From CBDDRG01 sp051306415 (lineage in GTDB: Bacteria; Pseudomonadota; Gammaproteobacteria; Pseudomonadales; Porticoccaceae), in the NCBI GenBank assembly GCA_051306415.1, contig JBPPNE010000096.1:1-15654 (forward strand): 15,654 nucleotides of DNA. The letters run 5' to 3'. The notes under the pieces are model-generated. The model was not told where the DNA came from, ran no database searches, and saw only the letters and a program-made list of their open reading frames with translations. A program made the translations under genes and the position numbers. Positions 1 through 7,345 of this stretch are shown one piece after another (positions within the stretch are counted from its first letter, which is position 1; each line of letters opens with the position of its first letter).

Positions 1-130
1 CCGTGCCGGACCTCAAGCGAAAACTCATGCGCTACATCCGTCAATACAACAAGCAACCCAAGCCCGTGAAGTGGAAGTACTTCGATCCTTCGCGTCGAAT
101 TACTTCCACTTCAACTGTTACGGTCCACTA
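1..130 (+). mobile_element. Right end of an IS630-family insertion sequence (partial)
   Basis: The left edge of the window lies inside an IS. Its transposase reads to about position 128, and host coding sequence for an outer-membrane factor begins immediately after. The junction reads CTAG (128-131). IS630-family elements insert at TA, and IS630 itself prefers CTAG, so TA (129-130) is best read as the target duplication and the IS tip as ending at about 128. The reverse complement of the tip starts TAGTGGACCGTAACAG. The other end of the element is outside the window, so neither the terminal inverted repeats nor the full length can be checked. Confidence 0.75.
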
Positions 131-131
131 G
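3..131 (+). CDS. IS630-family transposase, C-terminal fragment
   Basis: This open frame enters from the left edge and gives 42 residues ending at TAG (129-131). It contains the typical IS630 transposase C-terminus: an (L/M)RYIRxYNK segment, then PVKWKY and DPSRRI, followed by a Thr/Ser-rich tail. The DDE catalytic core must lie upstream of the window. The stop codon appears to be made from the duplicated TA target plus the following host G, so the reading frame would run to the very tip of the element. The family call rests on recognising the C-terminal motif; subgroup and completeness cannot be judged. Confidence 0.75.
   Translation: MPDLKRKLMRYIRQYNKQPKPVKWKYFDPSRRITSTSTVTVH
67..113. repeat. 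Long inverted repeat (hairpin) at the IS right end
   Basis: TGAAGTGGAAGTA (67-79) is perfectly complementary to TACTTCCACTTCA (101-113). After one mismatch (C80/T100) the stem continues with TTCGA (81-85) and TCGAA (95-99) around a 9-nt loop. That is 18 of 19 paired positions, inside the end of the transposase gene. It could be part of the sub-terminal transposase-binding region or an RNA hairpin that insulates the element. No T-run follows it, so it is not a standard terminator. Confidence 0.7.
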
Positions 132-669
132 CTGCCGAGCATCGCCTGCGGGGCGCGGCCGCGAACATCGGCGCTGCCCGTGCCGCGTTCTTTCCGCGCA
201 TCGTGCTGACCGGCGATTTTGGCACTGTCAGCAGCGAACTCGATGGCCTGTTCAAAGCCGGCAGTCGCAGCTGGAGCTTCGTGCCCAGCCTGACGCTGCC
301 GCTGTTCGACGCTGGCCGCAATACCGCCGGTCACGATCTGGCCAAGGCGCAGAGCAACCTCGCCGTGGCGGACTATGAGCGCACCGTGCAGATCGCCTTC
401 AGGGAAGTGGCCGATGCGCTGGCAAGCCGTCACTGGCTGGCGCGGCAATTGGCCTTCCAGCAGCTTCGCTGGCGACCCAGACCGAGCGCGCGCGGCTCGC
501 GGATCTGCGCTACCGCAGCGGCGCGGCGCCCTATCTGGAAGTGCTCGATGCCGAGCGCGACCGGTTTGGTGTCGAGCAAGCACTGGTACAGACTCGTCGC
601 CAGTTGTTGGCGAGCAGCGTCAGCCTGTACGCCGCACTCGGTGGCGGCGGTGTCGAGGGCGTGGAGTAG
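131..669 (+). pseudogene. Outer-membrane efflux factor (NodT/TolC family), 5'-truncated by the IS and frameshifted
   Basis: Outer-membrane factors of this family form the periplasm-spanning exit duct of RND or ABC efflux pumps. The readable part begins at the conserved LAAEHRLR segment, continues with NIGAARAAFFPRI and SWSFVPSLTLPLFDAGR, and includes the AFREVADALA helix. This is the C-terminal 40% or so of a protein normally about 450-480 residues long. The 5' part is missing because the IS630 element sits exactly before the Ala-Ala-Glu-His codons. A second lesion follows. The frame changes near 464-470, where one base (probably C in cgc-ctg) has been lost. The rest (TQTERARLADLRYRSGAAPY, then LEVLDAERDRF) is read in another frame to TAG at 667-669. 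It is the first gene of the decayed export operon, 48 bp before the adaptor gene, and cannot make a working protein. Confidence 0.85.
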
Positions 670-717
670 GGCTAGCCGTTGCGAGCGCAACCCGATCAAT
701 TCGGAACCGGAAAAACC

Positions 718-1806
718 ATGAACCTGAAAGCCATGAGCAAGTGGAGCACCCATTGGCTAGTCCGAGGCGGAATAATCGTGATCGCTGGTGGCCTGGTTTT
801 TGTGCTTTGGCGATCGCTGCAGCCGGAACCCTTGGCTGACGGTTTTGCCGCCGGCAATGGCCGCGTCGAGGCTGTGGAGATCGACATTGCCACCCGGACG
901 CCGGGACGAATCGCCGATGTGCTGGTCGCCGAGGGCGATTTCGTCACCGCCGGGCAGATCTTGGTGCGCATGGATACCGATGTGTTGGCGGCCCAACGGC
1001 GGGAGGCGGAGGCGCAGTTGCGGTAGGCGCAGAGCGCCGTCGCCACTGCCGGCAGCCAAGTTACTCAGCGCGAGAGCGAGAAAGCCGCCGCGCAGGCCGT
1101 GGTAGCGCAGCGCGAGGCGGAATTCGATGTGGCGAAAAAGCGCTTGGCGCGCTCCAAAACGCTGGCGCGGGAGGGCGCTACCGCTATTCAGGAACTCGAC
1201 GACGATCGCTCCCGTGTCGACCGCGCACAGGCGGTGATCCGCGCGGCGATTGCTCAGACAGCGGCAGCGGAAGCGGCGATCGCCACCGCCCGCTCGCAGG
1301 TCCTTGGCGCGCAATCGATGGTGGAGGCGGTACGGGCAACCATCGAGCGGCTGCAAGCCGACATCGATGACAGCATGCTCAAGGCCCCGCGCGACGGTCG
1401 CGTCCAGTACCTCGTCGCCCATGCCGGCGAGGTGCTCGGCGCCGGCGGCCGGGTGCTCAATCTGCTCGATCTGGGCGACGTCTACATGACGTTCTTTCTG
1501 CCAACGGCGCAGGCCGGTCGCATCGGCATCGGCTCCGAAGTCCATCTGGTGCTGGATGCCGCGCCGCAGTATGTGATTCCCGCGCGGATTTCCTTTGTCG
1601 CCGATGTCGCGCAGTTCACGCCCAAGACCGTCGAAACCGCGAGCGAACGGCAAAAGCTGATGTCCCGTGTCAAAGCGCGGATCGCCCCCGAACTGCTCAA
1701 AAAATACATCCGCAATGTCAAAGCCGGGGTGCCGGGCATGGCCTATGTCCGCCTCGATGCAACCCGGGAGTGGCCCGAGAACCTGCGGGTGAAACTGCCG
1801 CAATGA
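718..1806 (+). pseudogene. HlyD/YhiI-type membrane fusion (adaptor) protein, interrupted by an in-frame TAG
   Basis: This adaptor would link an inner-membrane ABC exporter to an outer-membrane factor. From ATG 718 the frame encodes a short cytoplasmic N-terminus, one membrane anchor (about residues 15-30), a biotinyl-lipoyl-like half-motif (GRIADVLVAEGDFVTAGQIL), a long Ala/Gln/Glu-rich coiled coil, the second lipoyl half (APRDGRVQYLVAHAGEVL) and a beta-barrel region ending at TGA 1804-1806. That is 362 codon positions, normal for the family. Codon 103 is TAG (1024-1026) in front of the coiled coil, where CAG (Gln) would be expected. The frame is otherwise uninterrupted. The 102-residue product would lack the hairpin and second lipoyl half. 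The stop overlaps the next gene's ATG as ATGA, a sign of former translational coupling. Order and domain content match E. coli yhiI. Confidence 0.88.
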
Positions 1807-4591
1807 GTGGTGCCGATGAGGCTTCCGCCAGCGGCGATGGCGGCACGCCAGTCGCGCGGCTCACCGCTGTCAGCCTCAATTACGGCAAGGTCACCGCGCT
1901 CGACGCGATCAGTCTGGCGCTGCCGGCGGGCCGGATGGTGGGGCTGCTTGGTCCCGATGGCGTCGGCAAATCGAGTCTATTGGCGCTGATCGCCGGCGCC
2001 CGTGCCATCCAGAGCGGTGGTGTCGAGGTGCTCGATGGCGACATGGCCAAGCGGTGCCACCGCCTTGCGGTGTGCCCACGCATCGCCTATATGCCGCAGG
2101 ATCACGGCAAGAATCTCTACGCGACCTTGTCGGTGTTCGAGAATATCGAATTCTTCGGCCGCCTGTTCGGCCACGACGGCGGTGAGCGCGAGCGGCGCAT
2201 CGCCGACTTGCTCGCCAGCACCGGCCTTGCGCCTTTTCGGGATCGCCCTGCCGGCAAGCTGTCGGGTGGCATGAAGCAGAAGCTCGGGCTCTGCTGTGCG
2301 TTGATTCACGACCCCGATTTGCTCATCCTCGACGAGCCGACCACCGGCGTCGATCCCCTCTCGCGCGTGCAGTTCTGGGAGTTGATCGAGCGCATTCGCG
2401 GTCGTCGACCGGGTATGAGCGTGCTGGGGGCGACCGCCTACATGGAGGAGGCGGCGCGCTTCGACTGGCTGGTGGCGATGGACGCCGGGCGCGTGCTGGC
2501 GAGCGGCACGCCACAACAATTGCTCGATCAAACCGGCAGTGAGAGGTTGGACTAGGCGTTTATTACACTATTGCCCGCAGCGCGCCGGCGCGATCACCAG
2601 CCGGTGGTGATTCCGCCGCGGCAGCCGGATGGCGATGGCGCCGCCGCTATTGAGGCGAAGGATTTGACGGTGCGCTTTGGCGACTTTGTCGCCGTCGATC
2701 ACGTCAGTTTCCGTATTGCCCGCGGTGAAATCTTCGGTTTTATCGGCTCCAACGGCTGCGGCAAGACCACGACGATGAAAATGCTGACCGCCTGTTGCCG
2801 GCCAGCGAACGGCAGGCGTGGCTGTTCGGCCAGCCGATCAACCCGCGGGATATCGATACCCGGCGCCGCGTCGGCTATCTGTCGCAGGGGTTCTCGCTCT
2901 ATTCGGAGTTGAGCGTGCGCCAGAATCTGCGGCTGCACGCCAGGCTCTTCGGTGTGGCAGGGGAACAGGTCGAGAGTCGCGTCGACGCCATGGCCCAGCG
3001 TTTCGACCTGGTGGCGGTGATGGCCGCGCTGCCCAACAACGTGCCGCTGGGCCAGCGCCAGCGCCTGTCATTGGCGGTGGCGATGATTCACCAACCCGAG
3101 ATGCTGATTCCCGATGAACCGACCTCGGGGGTTGACCCCATCGCCCGCGATGCGTTCTGGCGAATCATGATCGATCTCGCCCGCAACGACGGGGTGACAA
3201 TCTTTATTTCCACGCACTTCATGAATGAGGCCGAGCGCTTCGACCGCATCTCGCTGATGCACGCCGGCCGCGTGTTGGTCAGTGACGCGCTCGCCGCACT
3301 GGTGGCCGCGGGCGGGGCGAAAAATCTCGAAGAGGTTTTCATCCGCTATCTCAAGGCGGCCGCTGCTGGTGATGATGAGGAGGAGGAGGAGGAATCACAG
3401 CCAGCGGCGGTGCCGCTGACGCCCCTAACCGCGCCGGCCCCGGCTCCGCCGCGCAAGCGTCGCCGCTTCGATCTGCGCCGCATGCTGAGCTATAGCTGGC
3501 GCGAAGCGCTCGAATTACGCCGCGATCCGATCCGGTTGACGCTGGCCCTGGTGGGCAGCCTGATTTTGATGCTGGTCATGGGCTACGGCATCAGCCTCGA
3601 TGTCGAGAATCTCACCTTTGCCGTACTCGATCGCGATCAGACCACGACCAGCCGCGACTATGCGCTCAACATTGCCGGTTCGCGCTATTTCATCGAATGC
3701 CCGCCCATCGCCGATTACGCCGAGCTGGATCGCCGCATGCGCACCGGCGAGATCAGTCTGGCGGTGGAAATACCCCCGGGTTTTGCCCGCGATCTCGCCC
3801 GCGGCACAGCGGTCGAAATCGGCGCCTGGATCGACGGCGCGATGCCGCAGCGGGGCGAGACCGTACAGGGTTATGTGCGCGGCATGCACGCCCAGTGGCT
3901 CGCCGACATGGCTGCCCGCCATCTGGGCGAGCGGCCGAATCTCGGCCTGGTCAATATCGAGACGCGCTTTCGCTACAATCCGCATGTCAAAAGTCTGGTG
4001 GCCATGGTGCCGGCGGTGATCCCGCTGCTGCTGATGCTGATCCCGGCGATGCTCGCCGCGCTCAGCGTGGTGCGTGAGAAAGAACTGGGCTCGATCGTCA
4101 ATCTCTATGTCACCCCGGTCACCCGGTTCGAATTCCTGCTCGGGAAGCAGCTGCCCTATATCGTACTTGCAATGGTCAACTTTGCCCTGTTGTGGCTGCT
4201 CGCGGTGATCGTGTTTCGCGTACCCATGACCGGCAGCCTGCCGACACTCGCTCTCGCCGCCCTCCTCTATGTGACGGCGTCCACCGCCGTGGGGCTGTTG
4301 GTTTCCACCTTCGCGCGCAGTCAGATTGCAGCCATCTTCGGCACCGCCGTGCTCTCCATCCAGCCCATCGTGCAGTTTTCCGGCATGATCGATCCGGTGT
4401 CGTCGCTGGCGGGTCCGGGCGCGCTGATCGGGCGCGTCTACCCAGCTACCCATTTCCTCACCATCACCCGCGGTACTTTCTCCAAGGCCCTGGGTCTTGC
4501 CGACCTGTACCCGTCTTTCATGCCTCTGCTGCTCGCGATTCCGGTACTGATCGGTCTGGGCGTGCTGCTGACCCGGAAACAGGAACATTAG
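1803..4591 (+). pseudogene. rbbA: RbbA-type fused ABC transporter (ATPase-ATPase-ABC-2 permease), broken by a stop and a frameshift
   Basis: RbbA-type proteins join two ABC ATPase domains and an ABC-2 membrane domain; with one base restored the frame gives about 929 residues, close to E. coli RbbA (about 910). Domain 1 has Walker A GPDGVGKS (residues 50-57), signature LSGGM and Walker B LLILDEPTTGVDP. At 2553-2555 a TAG stands where the family reads a sense codon (LD-E-AFI...LLP). The same frame continues into domain 2, with Walker A GSNGCGKTT, until about 2790. There one G of ACC-GGC-CTG has been lost and the protein continues in another frame (PASERQAWLFGQPINPRDI). Walker B of domain 2 reads MLIPDEPTSGVDP, with Pro (CCC, 3110-3112) where Leu is usual. 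An acidic D2E6 run precedes the membrane domain, which has the usual long periplasmic loop and about six helices. Domain 1 alone (250 residues) could still be made, but the transporter is dead. Confidence 0.88.
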
Positions 4592-4593
4592 CG

Positions 4594-5713
4594 ATGCACG
4601 CGGGCAATACCCTCCACCTGGGGATCAAGGAGCTGCGCAGCCTGGCCCGCGATCCGGTGATGCTGGTGCTGATCGTCTACGCGTTCACGTTCTGGATCTA
4701 TACGGCGGCGACAGTGATGCCGGAAACCCTCAACCGGGCGCCCATTGCCATCGTGGACGAAGATGGCTCGCCGCTGTCAGCGAGGATCATCGGCGCCTTT
4801 TATCTGCCCCATTTCGTGCCGCCAGCACTCATCAGCCCGCCGCAAATGGACATCGGCATGGATGCCGGTGACTACATGTTCGCCCTCGACATTCCGCCCG
4901 ACTTTCAGCGTGATCTGCTCGCCGGGCGCAGTCCGGCCATCCAGCTCAATGTCGATGCGACGCGCATGAGCCAGGCGTTCGCCGGCAGCGGCTACGTCCA
5001 GACCATGGTTGCGGCGGAAGTGGCGGAGTTTCTCGCCCACCACCGCGTGGATCCGCGGCCACCGGTGGCGCTTGAACTGCGCGCGCTTCAACCCGGAGCT
5101 GAACAAATCCTGGTTCGGGAGCGTGATGGAGATCATCAACAACGTCACTATGCTCTCCGTCGTGCTCACCGGCGCGGCGTTGATTCGCGAGCGCGAGCAC
5201 GGCACCTTTGAGCACTTGCTGGTGATGCCGGTGACGCCGTTCTAAATCATGGCCGCCAAGGTGTGGTCGATGGGGCTGGTGGTGCTGACCGCCACCGCCC
5301 TAGCGCTTACCTTGGTGGTGCGGGGGGTACTGGCAGTGCCCATTGAGGGCTCCGTCGCTTTGTTTCTGGTCGGTGCCGGCATGCACCTGTTTGCCGCCAC
5401 CTCAATGGGTATTTTCATGGGCACGCTGGCGCGCTCGATGCCGCAGTTCGGTCTGCTGATGATTCTGGTGCTGTTGCCGCTGCAGATGCTCTCCGGCAGC
5501 GTGACGCCGCGCGAAAGCATGCCGGAACTGGTGCAGATCGCCATGTTCGCCGCGCCCACCACCCAGTTCGTGATGCTCGCCCAGGCAATCCTCTACCGCG
5601 GCGCCGGATTTTCGGTGGTTTGGCCACATTTTCTCGCGCTGCTACTGATCGGTGTCGCGCTGTTTACTCTCGCCCTCGCGCGCTTCCGCACGGCCATTCG
5701 CACGATGGCGTGA
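4594..5713 (+). pseudogene. yhhJ: YhhJ-type ABC-2 permease, broken by a 2-bp deletion and an in-frame TAA
   Basis: This would be the partner membrane subunit of the RbbA-type exporter. ATG 4594 follows the previous stop by two bases. With two bases restored the length is about 373 residues, as in E. coli YhhJ. The N-terminus (KELRSLARDPVMLVLIVYAF) holds the first helix, followed by a periplasmic domain. The frame breaks at the CGCGCGC run (5080-5086), where the family sequence LRARFNPELNKSWF needs one more CG; this looks like slippage. Translation then continues in another frame through INNVTMLSVVLTGAALIRE and HGTFEHLLVMPVTPF to TAA (5243-5245), where family members have Glu (GAA). The remaining four or so helices read cleanly from 5246 to TGA 5711-5713. 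Two independent lesions make this a clear pseudogene. Confidence 0.88.
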
Positions 5714-5919
5714 TGGGTTTGGTTCTGGTCGGCGCCGCCGCCGTGACGTCTTGCCGCCGTTGATCTGATATCCGCTCCCACTGGGATACTGCTCAACTCG
5801 CGCTCCGTTGAGCTCCTTGAGCTATGGGCTCGACTCATGTACTCCCTGGGAGTATGCCGGCAATCTAGCCCAAGAGCCTGTGCTAATATCGCCTGCTTCT
5901 CGCCAGTGAGGACCAAGCC
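5714..5919. other. 206-bp spacer with hairpins between the dead operon and gloC
   Basis: No gene is visible. GCTCAAC (5791-5797) and GTTGAGC (5807-5813) form a 7-bp stem with a 9-nt loop. TACTCCC (5840-5846) and GGGAGTA (5848-5854) form a 15-bp dyad around a single T. A possible extended -10 (TGC-TAATAT, 5881-5889) lies 31 bp before the gloC start, but no good -35 is seen. The dyad could be an operator or remnant terminator; this is a guess from symmetry alone. Confidence 0.4.
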
Positions 5920-6561
5920 ATGAGCGCCCTCGATAGCCCCTTCATCCGTAGCTTTCCGGTGGGTCCGCTGCAGTGCAACTGCTCGATTATCGCTGACCCT
6001 CTCACCCGGCAGACGCTGGTCATTGATCCCGGTGGCGACGCTGACGTGATTCTGCAACTGATCGCTGAGCACGATCTCATGGTTATCGCCATCGTTCACA
6101 CCCATGCCCACCTGGATCACATCCTGGCGGCGGGTGAGGTCCAGAAAGCCACCGGTGCGCCCATTTACCTGCACAAGGGCGACCAGTTCCTGTGGGATGC
6201 GGTCGAGCGCCAGTGCGCGAGTTTTGGCATTCCTTTTAAGCCGTTGCCCGATCCGGATCGCTATCTGGAAGACGGCCAGGATCTGAGCTGCTGTGGCGGC
6301 GTGGTGATCCACACGCCCGGCCACACGCCGGGTTCGACCAGCTTCTGGTTTGAGGATATGAAGGTGCTGGTGGCGGGGGATACCCTGTTCCAGGGCAGTA
6401 TCGGGCGCACCGATTTTCCCGGCGGCAGTTTTGATTTGATCGTCAAATCGATCCGCGAGCGTCTCTACAGTCTCGATGAAGACGCCACCGTGATTACTGG
6501 CCACGGCCCGAGCACGATCATCGGCATCGAGAAGCACAGCAATATGTTCGTCCGCGCGTAG
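5920..6561 (+). CDS. Metallo-beta-lactamase-fold hydrolase, GloC/YcbL-like (glyoxalase II type)
   Basis: The 213-residue protein has the full binuclear-metal set: HTHAHLDH (residues 60-67), His135 in HTPGHTPGS, Asp154 in GDTLF and His195 in GHGPST. Length and order match E. coli GloC/YcbL (about 215 residues), a small glyoxalase II that hydrolyses S-D-lactoylglutathione in the cytosol. It lacks the extra C-terminal helical domain of classical GloB. No signal peptide is seen. The start is ATG 5920 with GAGGA about 9 nt upstream. It is followed after 20 bp by the dUTPase gene, so the two are probably co-transcribed. The fold is certain; the exact thioester substrate is inferred from length and motif similarity. 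Confidence 0.88.
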   Translation: MSALDSPFIRSFPVGPLQCNCSIIADPLTRQTLVIDPGGDADVILQLIAEHDLMVIAIVHTHAHLDHILAAGEVQKATGAPIYLHKGDQFLWDAVERQCASFGIPFKPLPDPDRYLEDGQDLSCCGGVVIHTPGHTPGSTSFWFEDMKVLVAGDTLFQGSIGRTDFPGGSFDLIVKSIRERLYSLDEDATVITGHGPSTIIGIEKHSNMFVRA

Positions 6562-6581
6562 CGCGACGCTCTGGGGGATCA

Positions 6582-7202
6582 GTGCGACAGCGACTTGCGA
6601 TCATGCTCGACCTGCAGGATGCCATCAACCGCAAGGTCGATCCCAACTGGACCGAGCGTGGCTTTGAGTGGTATCGGGCAATCTGGGTGGAATGCGCCGA
6701 GTTGCTCGATCACTACGGCTGGAAGTGGTGGAAGCAACAGAACCCGGATATCGAGCAGGTGAAGCTGGAGCTGGTGGATATCTGGCACTTTGGCCTCAGC
6801 CTGCTGTTACTGCGCGATCTGCCGCGAGACCAGCTCATCGCCGAGGTGGGCGCGCAGCTCGCCGCGCCGCGACCGAGTGAAGACTTTCGCGCTGAGGTGG
6901 AGCAGTTCGCGCACCAGGTGCTGGGCACGCGGGATTTCGATGTCGCCGCTTTCGCCCCATTGCTGGCGGGCGCTGGACTCGATTTTGATGAGCTGTATCT
7001 GCGCTATGTCGGCAAAAATGTCCTCAATCGCTTGCGCCAGGATCAGGGTTACCAGGACGGCGGTTATCAAAAACTCTGGGATGGACGGGAGGACAACGAG
7101 CATCTGGTGGAAATCGCCGCCGCTCTTGACGGCGCCAACCCGACCTTTCAGCACCAGCTTTATCAGGATTTGCTGCATCGCTACCGCGAGCTAGTCGGCT
7201 AG
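6582..7202 (+). CDS. dUTP diphosphatase, all-alpha dimeric type
   Basis: This enzyme converts dUTP to dUMP and pyrophosphate, keeping uracil out of DNA and feeding dTMP synthesis. The 206-residue protein has the motifs of the dimeric (MazG-related) dUTPases: EcxE (E37, E40) within VECAELLDHYGWKWWK, ExxD (E63, D66) within ELVDIWHFG, and a later KNVLNRLRQDQGYQDGGY segment with the Lys/Asn/Arg nucleotide-binding residues. GTG 6582 was chosen because GGGGGA stands 5-10 nt upstream; the in-frame ATG at 6603 has no ribosome site, although the conserved region begins near it. It lies directly behind the GloC-like gene. It differs from the trimeric beta-fold Dut of most proteobacteria, and whether a Dut is also encoded elsewhere cannot be seen. 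Confidence 0.87.
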   Translation: MRQRLAIMLDLQDAINRKVDPNWTERGFEWYRAIWVECAELLDHYGWKWWKQQNPDIEQVKLELVDIWHFGLSLLLLRDLPRDQLIAEVGAQLAAPRPSEDFRAEVEQFAHQVLGTRDFDVAAFAPLLAGAGLDFDELYLRYVGKNVLNRLRQDQGYQDGGYQKLWDGREDNEHLVEIAAALDGANPTFQHQLYQDLLHRYRELVG

Positions 7203-7266
7203 GATCGTCGCCCTGCCGTCACCGGCTTGATCAAATAAGTCAGCGCCGTTCGAACGCCGGCGGTGA

Positions 7267-7295
7267 TGGGCAAGCCGCGGTTGGGGCCGTATAAT
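7267..7295 (+). promoter_or_regulatory. Sigma-70 promoter for mdh
   Basis: A perfect TATAAT (7290-7295) is preceded by TGGGCA (7267-7272), four of six matches to TTGACA, with a 17-bp spacer. It is the best promoter in the window and would start transcription about 45 nt before the mdh GTG. GCCGCG (7274-7279) and CGCGGC (7296-7301) flank the -10 symmetrically, and a 10-bp palindrome CGTTCGAACG (7247-7256) lies just upstream; either could bind a regulator. Confidence 0.65.
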
Positions 7296-7345
7296 CGCGG
7301 CCGCGCCTTATCTTCCTTCCTCAGCTATTACCACGGAGAGACACT

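Noticed and set aside
757..1803. A 348-codon open frame on the minus strand across the adaptor gene
   Set aside because: It is antisense to a clearly recognisable HlyD-family frame and has no domain of its own; long antisense frames are common in GC-rich coding DNA.
3515..4588. A 357-codon minus-strand open frame opposite the RbbA membrane domain
   Set aside because: Rich in His, Gln and Arg with no recognisable motif; it mirrors a membrane-protein coding frame.
1024..5245. TAG and TAA as recoded sense codons (suppression, pyrrolysine-like or read-through) in the transporter genes
   Set aside because: Both TAG and TAA occur among the lesions, frameshifts are also present, and intact neighbours (gloC, dUTPase, 5'-nucleotidase, thrH) end normally with TAG. 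Decay explains everything.
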